A stretch of 30,098 nt of DNA, from NCBI GenBank assembly GCA_964406945.1, contig CAYOTO010000040.1, positions 1 to 30,098 of the forward strand. Reading direction: 5' to 3'. How positions within the stretch are numbered: position 1 is the first letter of the stretch; every line of letters begins with the position of its first letter. This DNA is from UBA2266 sp964406945 (lineage in GTDB: Bacteria > Planctomycetota > Phycisphaerae > Sedimentisphaerales > Anaerobacaceae). The position numbers and the translations under genes are program-made. Shown piece by piece: positions 1-5,809 of the stretch. The notes below the pieces were generated by a model. That model did not search any database and was not told the origin of the DNA. It saw only the letters and a list, made by a program, of their open reading frames with translations.

Positions 1-147
1 GGGACTAGATTAGGCGCAGCGGCAGTAGTAGGTGCTGCCGTCCTATATGGCCCGTATGCTGTTCCCGCAATAATGGGGTTAGGATCAAGCCTGCCCCCCA
101 TGATACCGGCTTTGAAAAACGTCTACAAAGTTATCTCTCCAAACTGA
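1..147 (+). CDS. C-terminal tail of an unidentified CDS (partial)
   Basis: Frame 1 is open from the first base of the window to a TGA at 145-147, giving 48 residues of a protein that begins upstream. The visible tail is rich in Gly, Ala and Pro with a hydrophobic stretch (reads GAAAVVGAAVLYGPYAVPAI) and ends KNVYKVISPN. I do not recognise the family. Such small-residue-rich hydrophobic tails occur in membrane-inserting or secreted modules, including C-terminal parts of polymorphic toxins, but nothing in 48 residues proves that. Codon use (TTA, GTA, ATA) is more AT-rich than in the metabolic genes further right, in line with an accessory region. Confidence 0.5.
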   Translation, partial: GTRLGAAAVVGAAVLYGPYAVPAIMGLGSSLPPMIPALKNVYKVISPN

Positions 148-156
148 TTTGAAAAG

Positions 157-339
157 ATGCAGGAAGAAACACTCTCGAATTTTGCTTTGCACTACCGTAC
201 GCAAATGCGTGAGGGAGACACTTTTTGTGAGAAATACAGTAGACGCAGTATCAAATTCGGGCAGCAGCGAAGCATAGTCCCTATTCTCCATGAGACAGCC
301 GCTGGATGGTTAAGGGGCAATCAACCTTTTGAGGACTGA
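157..339 (+). CDS. small hypothetical protein, 60 aa
   Basis: This short ORF starts 9 nt after the stop of the preceding partial CDS, with a weak purine-rich AAAAG before the ATG, and stops 5 nt before the ATG of the YcxB-like gene. The protein is charged and soluble-looking, with no signal peptide or membrane segment, and carries one Cys. No family is recognised. Support for it being real comes mainly from tight packing between two same-strand genes: the Shine-Dalgarno-like GAGGA of the next gene lies inside its last codons. It could equally be a fortuitous ORF in a 197-nt gap. Confidence 0.4.
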   Translation: MQEETLSNFALHYRTQMREGDTFCEKYSRRSIKFGQQRSIVPILHETAAGWLRGNQPFED

Positions 340-344
340 CAACG

Positions 345-1505
345 ATGCAAGTAACATACGATTTGAATCAAGCCGCGGACAAGAAGGCGTACCGAACCTT
401 CCTGAAGAAAACGGTACCTGGCAAAAACAATGTTGCTGCCGCGATCTTTGCCCTGTTGTGGCCCGTTACCCTTCTGCTTGTGATTGTCTCTTTGTGGATT
501 GGAGCAGTTGCCGAATTCTGGGTTGTTGTAATGGTGTTTTTGTTGAGCATGATCGCGTGCAGCTACCTGCTCTTGAAGCTGGCCGTTATGAAGATGATTC
601 TTTACAGCTTCTTCCAATCCGTAAGGTACTGTGGTCAAAAGCACACTGTCTCAGTCACAGAAGATGGGATCAGATCCCTTGGCAAGGGCATAGAACTCTA
701 TGCTGCTTGGGATTATGTTGAAGGCATAATCAACTTCAACGGAGGCGCGTACGTTTCAACGAAGGCAAAGGGACTGCTCCTGCCGGAATATGCCTTCGGT
801 TCGCGAGAAGAGTTCGAAGATTTCGTCAACACAGCCAATTCTTATTGGAAAATGCATCGCGATCAAGCGGATGTACCCGCAAAAAGTCCTCCATGGACGA
901 AACGATCCCAGCTTAGTAGGCCGGTCTGGCCGATCATCGTGGGCATGATCGCTTTGCTGGTCGGCCAATGGTCTTACATTCGAAGCACAAGTTTTTCATT
1001 GTGGAACTTTTTGCCTGTGATGGGCTCCTCTGACAAATTGACCTACGGCTTCTGGCTCGGCATGATTGAGGAAAGGGATTTCGAAGCGGCATACGCAATG
1101 ACTACACCCCGCTTCCGTCAACTGTATTCGCAAGAACAACTTAAGGACGCAATTACGCCGCATATTGAGCACTTAGGCAAGCTCGAACACGTCTACGCCT
1201 GGGAGGGAGACTACAGCCTCTACAATTATGCTTCTGACGGGGAAGGACCCAACAGAAAGTCTAAAAAGTTACTAGCTCTCAAGTTGCAGGGAACTGATTC
1301 GATGTTCTACGGCATCTGCCACCTGACAGAGAGAAACGGTGAGTGGCAGATCGCCGGATTCGACATAGTCGCCCCACGCGTCGTCGTTGACAAATACTCC
1401 GACCACATCGAAGATCCACTCAAACCCAACTGGCCATTTAACCTCGAACTTACGTGGTGGTGGGGCGACTGTTTAGATGATTATCAACAAGAGCCATCTC
1501 CGTGA
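345..1505 (+). CDS. YcxB-like membrane protein with NTF2-like C-terminal domain
   Basis: The protein has 386 residues. Two hydrophobic helices lie at about 30-50 and 55-78, followed by a soluble segment at about 95-170 whose pattern (VTEDGIRSLGKG, then WDYVEGI and LLLPEYAFGSREEFEDF) matches the YcxB-like domain that follows a two-helix membrane hairpin. A third helix lies at about 193-210. The last 160 residues (from DKLTYGFWLGMIEERDFEAAY) resemble an NTF2-like/DUF4019-type fold in which a small protein with a 'not much of it left to accumulate' helix precedes a curved sheet; the assignment is by pattern only. The start is supported by GAGGA about 9 nt upstream. Role unknown; YcxB-like proteins are poorly characterised membrane proteins. 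It follows two accessory-looking ORFs closely and may be co-transcribed with them. Confidence 0.8.
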   Translation: MQVTYDLNQAADKKAYRTFLKKTVPGKNNVAAAIFALLWPVTLLLVIVSLWIGAVAEFWVVVMVFLLSMIACSYLLLKLAVMKMILYSFFQSVRYCGQKHTVSVTEDGIRSLGKGIELYAAWDYVEGIINFNGGAYVSTKAKGLLLPEYAFGSREEFEDFVNTANSYWKMHRDQADVPAKSPPWTKRSQLSRPVWPIIVGMIALLVGQWSYIRSTSFSLWNFLPVMGSSDKLTYGFWLGMIEERDFEAAYAMTTPRFRQLYSQEQLKDAITPHIEHLGKLEHVYAWEGDYSLYNYASDGEGPNRKSKKLLALKLQGTDSMFYGICHLTERNGEWQIAGFDIVAPRVVVDKYSDHIEDPLKPNWPFNLELTWWWGDCLDDYQQEPSP

Positions 1506-1552
1506 GTCAACATCTACATCGATCTGAATTGCTTTCGATGAGAACTTAACAG

Positions 1553-2155
1553 ATGGGACTACAAATGAAGCAGCCTAAGTCGCCACTCTCAACGTCCAAA
1601 CATCTGAACATCAATCTGTTCCTGATTGTAGTGGCACTTCTCATTCCCGGATGCAGTGAATCGCAGTCGCCAAAGACAACAGCTAACGGCCAAGTCTCCA
1701 TCCTGCCAAAGGCGAATCCGGACGGTTTAACCCCGTCGTACACGACGGGGTCACCTTCGCAAACGCAGTCATCTACGAATTCGACACCGGCTACCACCAA
1801 GCAGTCCAGCGTCGAGGATCAATTATCCAGTACCAAGTATCCCGAGATTTCTTTCGAACAGACGCTACTCGATCTCGGGGAACTGGGTCAGGGCACAAAC
1901 CACACCTGCGAGTTTGTATTCACCAATACCGGCAACGCCCCCTTGAAGATCACCAACATCAGCAAGACCTGCGGCTGCACCGTCCCGAAACTGGAGAAAA
2001 AGCAATACGCCCCCAATGAACAGGGCCGAATACAAGTCAAATTCATCAGCAACATAACCGCCCGACACCGAATCGCCAATCGAAAATCGAGAATCGGCAA
2101 TTCCCCTCACGGCCTCCGGCCGGGATCGCTTTTGGATTCTCAGCTATGGCTTTGA
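1553..2155 (+). CDS. lipoprotein with truncated DUF1573 domain, run-on into repeat
   Basis: The N-terminus has a hydrophobic signal (NLFLIVVALLIPGC) ending in a lipobox-like IPGC, so this is probably a lipoprotein. A Ser/Thr/Gln-rich linker follows to about residue 95, then the start of a DUF1573 (ASH-like Ig fold) domain: FEQTLLDLGELGQG, FTNTGNAPLKITNISKTCGC, and RIQVKF. DUF1573 normally continues with a strand of the type G...K.I.V.TND; here, after QVKFISN at about residue 163, the frame enters a dispersed repeat (residues ARHRIANRKSRIGN) and stops 35-40 residues later. I read it as a gene truncated at the 3' end by the repeat. The start may be the ATG at 1553 or the one at 1565; neither has a strong Shine-Dalgarno sequence. 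Product may be unstable. Confidence 0.7.
   Translation: MGLQMKQPKSPLSTSKHLNINLFLIVVALLIPGCSESQSPKTTANGQVSILPKANPDGLTPSYTTGSPSQTQSSTNSTPATTKQSSVEDQLSSTKYPEISFEQTLLDLGELGQGTNHTCEFVFTNTGNAPLKITNISKTCGCTVPKLEKKQYAPNEQGRIQVKFISNITARHRIANRKSRIGNSPHGLRPGSLLDSQLWL
1731..1750. repeat. short hairpin inside the lipoprotein gene
   Basis: CCCCGTCG and CGACGGGG form an 8-bp perfect inverted repeat around TACA (9 bp if the central T:A pair closes). It lies in the coding region of the low-complexity linker of the lipoprotein and has no following T-run, so it is not a classical terminator. Confidence 0.5.
2062..2095 (+). repeat. dispersed 34-bp repeat, copy 1
   Basis: This 34-bp segment, beginning CCGACACC and containing AATCGCCAATCGAAAATCGA, recurs in inverted orientation at 4584-4617 with two mismatches in 34. 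It forms the 3' end of the reading frame of the DUF1573 lipoprotein (residues IANRKS). It carries the tandem-like AATCG motif, and looks like one of the small intergenic dispersed elements found in many copies in large environmental genomes. Confidence 0.75.
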
Positions 2156-2735
2156 CCTTTGAGTTTTCAACTTTACACCCTCCCATTTGCCCCGCCAATC
2201 GCTTCGCGCTTCAAACATCGAATTTCAGAATTTGCCCCTCTGCGCTGCGCGTTTTGCCGCTGCCGCACTGCAAATACCGTGCCAGTTTCTGTTTACGACA
2301 ATCCCTATCGCCTCTCTAGGATTACCGGAGATTTTCACTCTGGTGCATCTCTGGTCAAAAAGTGCTCAACTCTGTCCAACTTCTGCCAATTTCTGCTCAT
2401 TTTGCGCCCGTTGAGGACCACTTTCCCAACACGCTCCGAACCGACCCGATTTGCCCTAAACCCTCGTCACTGCAAGGCTTACGAAAAAAGCAAATTTTTT
2501 GCACTTTTTTTGCCCTCCGACGCCTCCCGCGGGCCTTGCAACGTCCCCACATATCCGATACAATCGGTCTTACTAAGCCCGACTCCTCGCCACAGAACCG
2601 ATATTTGACATCGCCCACAGCGCCGGTCGAATTATCTGCGGTCCGGTGCCGGACTCGCCGGCCGAAACATTTTGATTTTCCCGACCCCGGCGTATACTAT
2701 GATGGAACAACAACGAATTACCGAAATTAAATAAT
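2156..2735. other. 580-bp gap without a credible gene
   Basis: Several short overlapping ORFs exist here on both strands, but none shows a ribosome-binding site, a recognisable domain or a coding-like composition. The left part continues the repeat-like text after the truncated lipoprotein (homopolymer-rich CTTTGACC/TTTGAG/CAACTTT strings). The right part carries T- and C-rich tracts and candidate promoter elements for the sigma-factor gene. A TTGACA occurs at 2605-2610 but lacks a well-spaced -10 partner. Confidence 0.6.
2672..2698 (+). promoter_or_regulatory. candidate promoter of the ECF sigma operon
   Basis: TATACT at 2693-2698 is one base from the -10 consensus. TTGATT at 2672-2677 is a possible -35 but with a short 15-nt spacer; a 16-nt variant (TTTGAT) is also possible. 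Placement 38 nt before the sigma-factor ATG is suitable. It could also be read by the ECF factor itself, which a consensus-based reading would miss. Confidence 0.35.
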
Positions 2736-3362
2736 ATGAAATCAGCACTGAAAAAATTGAGCGATGCCGAGCTTCTGACCCAGTACGGCGAGGGCGACGA
2801 AGCCGCTTTCCGCAAACTTGTAAATCGTTACAGGAACAGCCTTTACGGATTCCTGCGACAGTTTCTCAACCGTCGCGATCTGGTCGAGGACGTCTTCCAG
2901 GAAACTTTCCTGCAGCTCTATAGCAGTCGCGCCAGTTTTGATACCTCCCGCCCCTTGAGACCATGGCTGTTCACGATCGCCGCCAACAAGGCCAAGGATG
3001 CTTTACGAAAATGGCAGAGAACCGCCGCTATTCCAATAGGCACAATGGTCGACTCGGCCCAGGAAATGTCGTTCAACGACATGCTGAACACTCTGGGCTC
3101 AACCGACGAAACCGCACCTTACGACGAACTCGAAAGAGAAGAAACATCCCAAAGGGTAGGTGCGGTTATAGCGTCTATGCCGGAGAATTTGCGGGAAATA
3201 CTGATTCTGGCGTATTTTCAGAAATTTTCATACAAACAAATGGCGGACATCCTCGGTATACCCATCGGTACAGTTAAGAGCAGGCTCCACACAGCTGTGG
3301 GCCGATTTGCAAAAGAGTGGAAAGCCGCACTTCGGAGCGAAAACAAAAATGAGTCCACTTAG
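2736..3362 (+). CDS. ECF (RpoE-type) RNA polymerase sigma factor
   Basis: The protein has 208 residues, normal for an ECF sigma factor. Region 2 lies at about 15-95: the helix DEAAFRKLVNRYRNSLYGFL, the core-binding LVEDVFQETFLQLY, and RPWLFTIAANKAKDALRKW. Region 4 lies at about 142-195 with the recognition-helix pair YKQMADILGIPIGTVKSRLH. An acidic linker of about 45 residues joins them. It should direct RNA polymerase to a small regulon under control of the next gene, whose ATG lies inside this gene (14-nt overlap). The start has only a poor ribosome-binding site, but region 2 begins right after it and no better upstream start is seen. Confidence 0.93.
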   Translation: MKSALKKLSDAELLTQYGEGDEAAFRKLVNRYRNSLYGFLRQFLNRRDLVEDVFQETFLQLYSSRASFDTSRPLRPWLFTIAANKAKDALRKWQRTAAIPIGTMVDSAQEMSFNDMLNTLGSTDETAPYDELEREETSQRVGAVIASMPENLREILILAYFQKFSYKQMADILGIPIGTVKSRLHTAVGRFAKEWKAALRSENKNEST

Positions 3363-4437
3363 CAACGCAGACAGAGAACTCGTATTTGGCTATTGTATCG
3401 GAATCACCCCCGCCGACCAACTCCTCGAGGCCGAGGAACTCATCGCCAACAATGACGAAGCCAGGCGTCTGGCGGCTTCGGTGAGGCGATCTTTGTCTCC
3501 TCTGGAAACAGTAGAGATCGAGCCGTGCCCTGATGAGTTGGTGGAAGGAACGGTCTGGAAGCTGAAACAGGCCGCCGAAGGGGGCGATGCTTCTCAGGCT
3601 ACCCTGGAATCGCTTCTGGCCGATGAGCAGCAGCGTTCCGCGGCCGCATCGGTTGCGGCCGCAAGTTCCACGTCCGACAAGCCGGAAATAACCTTCTGGG
3701 GCGATATGTTCCGAAGACTGGCCACGGCGGCGGCGTTCATTATTGTCGGCAGCGTTCTGATTACTTCTTACAAGGTAATGAGCGGCTACGCACGGCAGAG
3801 CGCGCAGCGTCAGGTCTGCAAGAAACAGTTGTCAAATATTTTCCAGGGCATCAACAGTTACGCCAACGACAACGACGGCAAGCAGCCGATGGCCGCCGGA
3901 GCGGCAAATACGCCGTGGTGGATGCTAGGCAAACAGACTCAGGAAGATGCGTCTAATACCCGTCACATGTGGCGGGTTGTGAAAAACGGCTATGTGGATG
4001 CAGCCGACTTCATCTGCCCGGGATCGCCCCAGGATAAACTGCCCGAAATAGACCCCGCTCAGATTCAGAACTACTATGACTTCCCGAGCCGTAATCATAT
4101 CACCTACAGTATAAAGATTCAGTGCGCCAGGGGCAACGACGGACGGCTGCTGTGTCGCAAAGTTCTGCTGGCGGATGTAAGCCCGCTGTTCGAGAAGCTG
4201 CCGGAGAATTTCGATAAGCCCTTCCGGTTGAAACTCGACAACAAACTGCTTACCGTGAACAGTCAGAATCATGACCGTCACGGCCAGAGCGTTCTGTTCG
4301 GGGACGGGAGTGTGGCGTTTCGTAAAGATCGCACCAGCGGCTACACCGAGGATGACATATACACCCTGCAGAGTACCGACGTATATGAAGGCTATGAAAG
4401 ACCGCGCTGCATTGAAGATCAATTCGTGGCGCCGTAG
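3349..4437 (+). CDS. anti-sigma-like membrane protein with pseudopilin-like DG tail
   Basis: The start at 3349 overlaps the sigma-factor stop by 14 nt, as expected for translational coupling; an upstream in-frame start at 3307 would overlap much more and adds only sigma-frame shadow. The 362-residue protein has a soluble N-terminus (1-115) resembling anti-sigma or zinc-finger-less regulators, one membrane helix at about 123-141, and an outside domain of about 220 residues. The outside part begins like a prepilin stalk (CKKQLSNIFQGINSYANDND) and ends with NHDRHGQSVLFGDGSVAF, a variant of the H-x9-DG motif of planctomycete pseudopilins (here H-x7-DG or H-x10-DG). Inferred role: membrane anti-sigma factor whose exported domain senses the envelope. 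The N-terminal half has no HxxxCxxC zinc motif. Confidence 0.75.
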   Translation: MSPLSNADRELVFGYCIGITPADQLLEAEELIANNDEARRLAASVRRSLSPLETVEIEPCPDELVEGTVWKLKQAAEGGDASQATLESLLADEQQRSAAASVAAASSTSDKPEITFWGDMFRRLATAAAFIIVGSVLITSYKVMSGYARQSAQRQVCKKQLSNIFQGINSYANDNDGKQPMAAGAANTPWWMLGKQTQEDASNTRHMWRVVKNGYVDAADFICPGSPQDKLPEIDPAQIQNYYDFPSRNHITYSIKIQCARGNDGRLLCRKVLLADVSPLFEKLPENFDKPFRLKLDNKLLTVNSQNHDRHGQSVLFGDGSVAFRKDRTSGYTEDDIYTLQSTDVYEGYERPRCIEDQFVAP

Positions 4438-4477
4438 TTTGGTACGTCGTCATACATATTTTGTAGGTAGTAAACTC

Positions 4478-4500
4478 AGCCGCCCCGGGCGGCTTTTTTT
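4478..4500 (+). terminator. rho-independent terminator of the sigma operon
   Basis: AGCCGCC and GGCGGCT form a perfect 7-bp stem around CCG, followed directly by seven Ts (4494-4500). It lies 40 nt after the stop of the anti-sigma gene. Confidence 0.9.
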
Positions 4501-4583
4501 ATGCGCTCTTTTGTCGACGACGGTGCTTTCCGCCGAAAAGTTGCGACGAACGTGTTTGCGAGAGAGTACAGAGGACTCGATGG

Positions 4584-4617
4584 GATTGTCGATTTTCGAT
4601 TGGCGATTTGGTGTCGG
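4584..4617 (-). repeat. dispersed 34-bp repeat, copy 2 (inverted)
   Basis: The reverse complement of this segment matches 2062-2095 at 32 of 34 positions. The two copies therefore face each other across 2.5 kb that includes the whole ECF sigma/anti-sigma module. Confidence 0.75.
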
Positions 4618-4643
4618 ACGGTGGGGTTTACGGAGGATTGGAG

Positions 4644-4664
4644 ATTCCGGGTCAAGTCCGGAAT
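4644..4664. repeat. ATTCCGG hairpin, dispersed-repeat type
   Basis: ATTCCGG and CCGGAAT form a 7-bp perfect stem around GTCAAGT, followed by GACAC. The minus-strand reading (GTCATTCCGGACTTGACC) is the core of a dispersed element commonly seen between genes in many unrelated bacterial genomes. Only one copy is in this window, so calling it a repeat rests on general familiarity. Confidence 0.5.
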
Positions 4665-4693
4665 GACACTGTTAGTGCGTATTGCGTATGTGG

Positions 4694-4723
4694 AGATCTT
4701 TCGGCTGAGCCTCAGGATGACAT
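4694..4723 (-). repeat. GTCATCCTGAG-type dispersed element
   Basis: On the minus strand this reads CATGTCATCCTGAGGCTCAG followed by CCGAAAGATC, resembling the widespread GTCATCCTGAG...CGAAGGATC intergenic element. One copy in the window; assignment is from general familiarity. Confidence 0.45.
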
Positions 4724-4828
4724 GTTTGGCTCGTATTTCGTGGTGCGTTGGGCAAATGGGGTAATTGGGTCGGATGCTGTGGGGGTGTTCCAAGTTCGGG
4801 CCGTATCTTGTGCGTGGCCGGGCTGGTG

Positions 4829-4909
4829 TCACACTGTGGAGTATGTGCCGAACACGGCGGCGATTATCGCTATCGCCATGAATACGAAGGCCCATACGAG
4901 TAAACCCAT
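4829..4909 (-). CDS. 26-aa membrane peptide, DUF1328-like remnant
   Basis: This minus-strand ORF is downstream of the CsbD-type gene by 52 nt and has a GGA-containing purine stretch (GGAAAGGACGCAAAG) before its ATG. The peptide reads MGLLVWAFVFMAIAIIAAVF then GTYSTV. The pattern W-A-x-x-F-x-x-I-A-x-I-A-A-V-F-G matches the first half of DUF1328 (YtjA-type) small membrane proteins, which are normally about 50-55 residues with a second hydrophobic half. Here a TGA follows after the first helix, and the other frames show no second half. It may be a truncated gene, or a functional single-helix peptide. The neighbour is also stress-type, which fits the usual company of DUF1328 proteins. Confidence 0.5.
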   Translation of the reverse strand: MGLLVWAFVFMAIAIIAAVFGTYSTV

Positions 4910-4961
4910 CTTTGCGTCCTTTCCGATATGCAGGCGGTGGTCTTTTTCAGGGGTTGGGGAT

Positions 4962-5507
4962 CTAGGTGCGCTTTTTGCGGCGATCGAGGAGGAAGGCGGT
5001 CATTAGGCCCATGCCGAAGGAGATCAGGGCGGTGGTGAGGGGCTTGTGGGCGATTTTTTCACGGGTTGCGCGGACGGCCTGGTGGCTTTTTTCCTGCGCG
5101 ACCGTGCCGATATTTCCGACGACTATCGCGGTTTTACCTTCGAAACTGCGGACGGCGGCCTGGAGACGCTGTTTGGTTGCGTTGAGCTTTTCACGGGAGA
5201 GATCCTGGGTGTTAGAGACCGAGGCACCGAGGTCGGAGCGAAATTTTTCGACATCTTTTTTGAGGGCCTCTATGTCATGGTGGAGTTTTTCGGTGTCGGC
5301 GAGTTTTCTTTCCTGCTCATTCAGCCAGGAGCGGACCTGTTTTTCGGCGTCTTCTCTGGTTTGGCCGTAGCGCTGCTGGATGACGCCGATCAGCCGGTCG
5401 CGGTCGCCTTCTATTGCATCGAGTTCGTCGTCGGTGAGGTCGGCCCACTGGTTTTTGGCGTGGCCTTTGAGTTGGTTCCACCGGCCTTTGAGAGTTTCTT
5501 CGTTCAT
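4962..5507 (-). CDS. CsbD-family stress protein with coiled-coil and membrane anchor
   Basis: The 181-residue protein starts with a CsbD domain (residues 3-60: LKGRWNQLKGHAKNQWADLT, then GDRDRLIGVIQQRYG and AEKQVRSWL). A long charged helical stretch (about 65-150) follows, and the C-terminus has one hydrophobic helix (ALISFGMGLMTAFLL, about 160-174) ending in RRKKR, the arrangement of DUF883/ElaB-type inner-membrane proteins. It thus looks like a CsbD domain on a DUF883-like anchor. CsbD proteins are small general-stress proteins of unknown biochemical role. AAGGA lies 7 nt before the ATG. It is the first gene of a short minus-strand unit with the 26-codon ORF. Confidence 0.85.
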   Translation of the reverse strand: MNEETLKGRWNQLKGHAKNQWADLTDDELDAIEGDRDRLIGVIQQRYGQTREDAEKQVRSWLNEQERKLADTEKLHHDIEALKKDVEKFRSDLGASVSNTQDLSREKLNATKQRLQAAVRSFEGKTAIVVGNIGTVAQEKSHQAVRATREKIAHKPLTTALISFGMGLMTAFLLDRRKKRT

Positions 5508-5535
5508 TGCTTATCCTTATCAGGTTTTTGTCGGG

Positions 5536-5563
5536 TGCCAACGGCGCGAGTGGCCTGTTGGCA
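5536..5563. promoter_or_regulatory. inverted repeat in the CsbD leader, possible operator
   Basis: TGCCAAC (5536-5542) and GTTGGCA (5557-5563) form a perfect 7-bp inverted repeat with a 14-nt centre, 29 nt upstream of the CsbD start. On the minus strand a -10-like GATAAT abuts its upstream arm (GATAATGCCAAC), so the repeat would cover the transcription start. It could be an operator or an mRNA leader hairpin. Confidence 0.4.
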
Positions 5564-5759
5564 TTATCTCGTAATCCGATGGTTTATCGGTCAAATTGGC
5601 GGGTGAGGTTTTCGTCTAACTTTTCCAAAACAGGCGGTTTGTACGGGCCTGATGGGGAGGATTTATCGGCGGGATCCGGCTTTGTCGATTATGCGTCTCG
5701 GGAGGCTGTGGTGCGCTGCAAGTGTAAGATAAAGCGCACGTGCAATCTGTGCGGCGATT

Positions 5760-5768
5760 TGTTATAAT
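5760..5768 (+). promoter_or_regulatory. extended -10 promoter of the HzsA-like gene
   Basis: TGTTATAAT gives the exact TATAAT hexamer (5763-5768) with the TGn extension, which compensates for the poor -35 (GTGCAA at 5740-5745, 17-nt spacer). Transcription would begin near 5775, leaving a leader of about 35 nt. Confidence 0.65.
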
Positions 5769-5809
5769 GCGGCGGACTTTTTCGGTTTGAATTGAACAGG
5801 ATGGTTTGT

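Larger units (their letters stand above)
4501..4828. other. intergenic mosaic of dispersed short repeats
   Basis: No credible gene is seen in these 328 bases. They hold three separate repeat-like units (4584-4617, 4644-4664 and 4694-4723) in quick succession. Both strands are partly open, but the translated text is the kind produced by such repeats and has no ribosome-binding sites. Confidence 0.65.
5508..5809. other. divergent intergenic region between CsbD gene and HzsA-like gene
   Basis: No gene is seen. The region holds the start signals of the minus-strand CsbD gene on the left, with an inverted repeat at 5536-5563, and a strong extended -10 promoter for the plus-strand gene on the right. 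The middle (about 5600-5750) shows nothing I can name. Confidence 0.6.

Noticed and set aside
2159..2608. 149-codon plus-strand ORF in the gap before the sigma factor
   Set aside because: No ribosome-binding site, Cys/Arg/Pro/Ser-rich random-looking product, overlaps repeat-like and promoter sequence.
4476..4895. 139-codon minus-strand ORF after the sigma-operon terminator
   Set aside because: It reads through three dispersed repeats and the terminator, and conflicts with the better supported 26-codon ORF.
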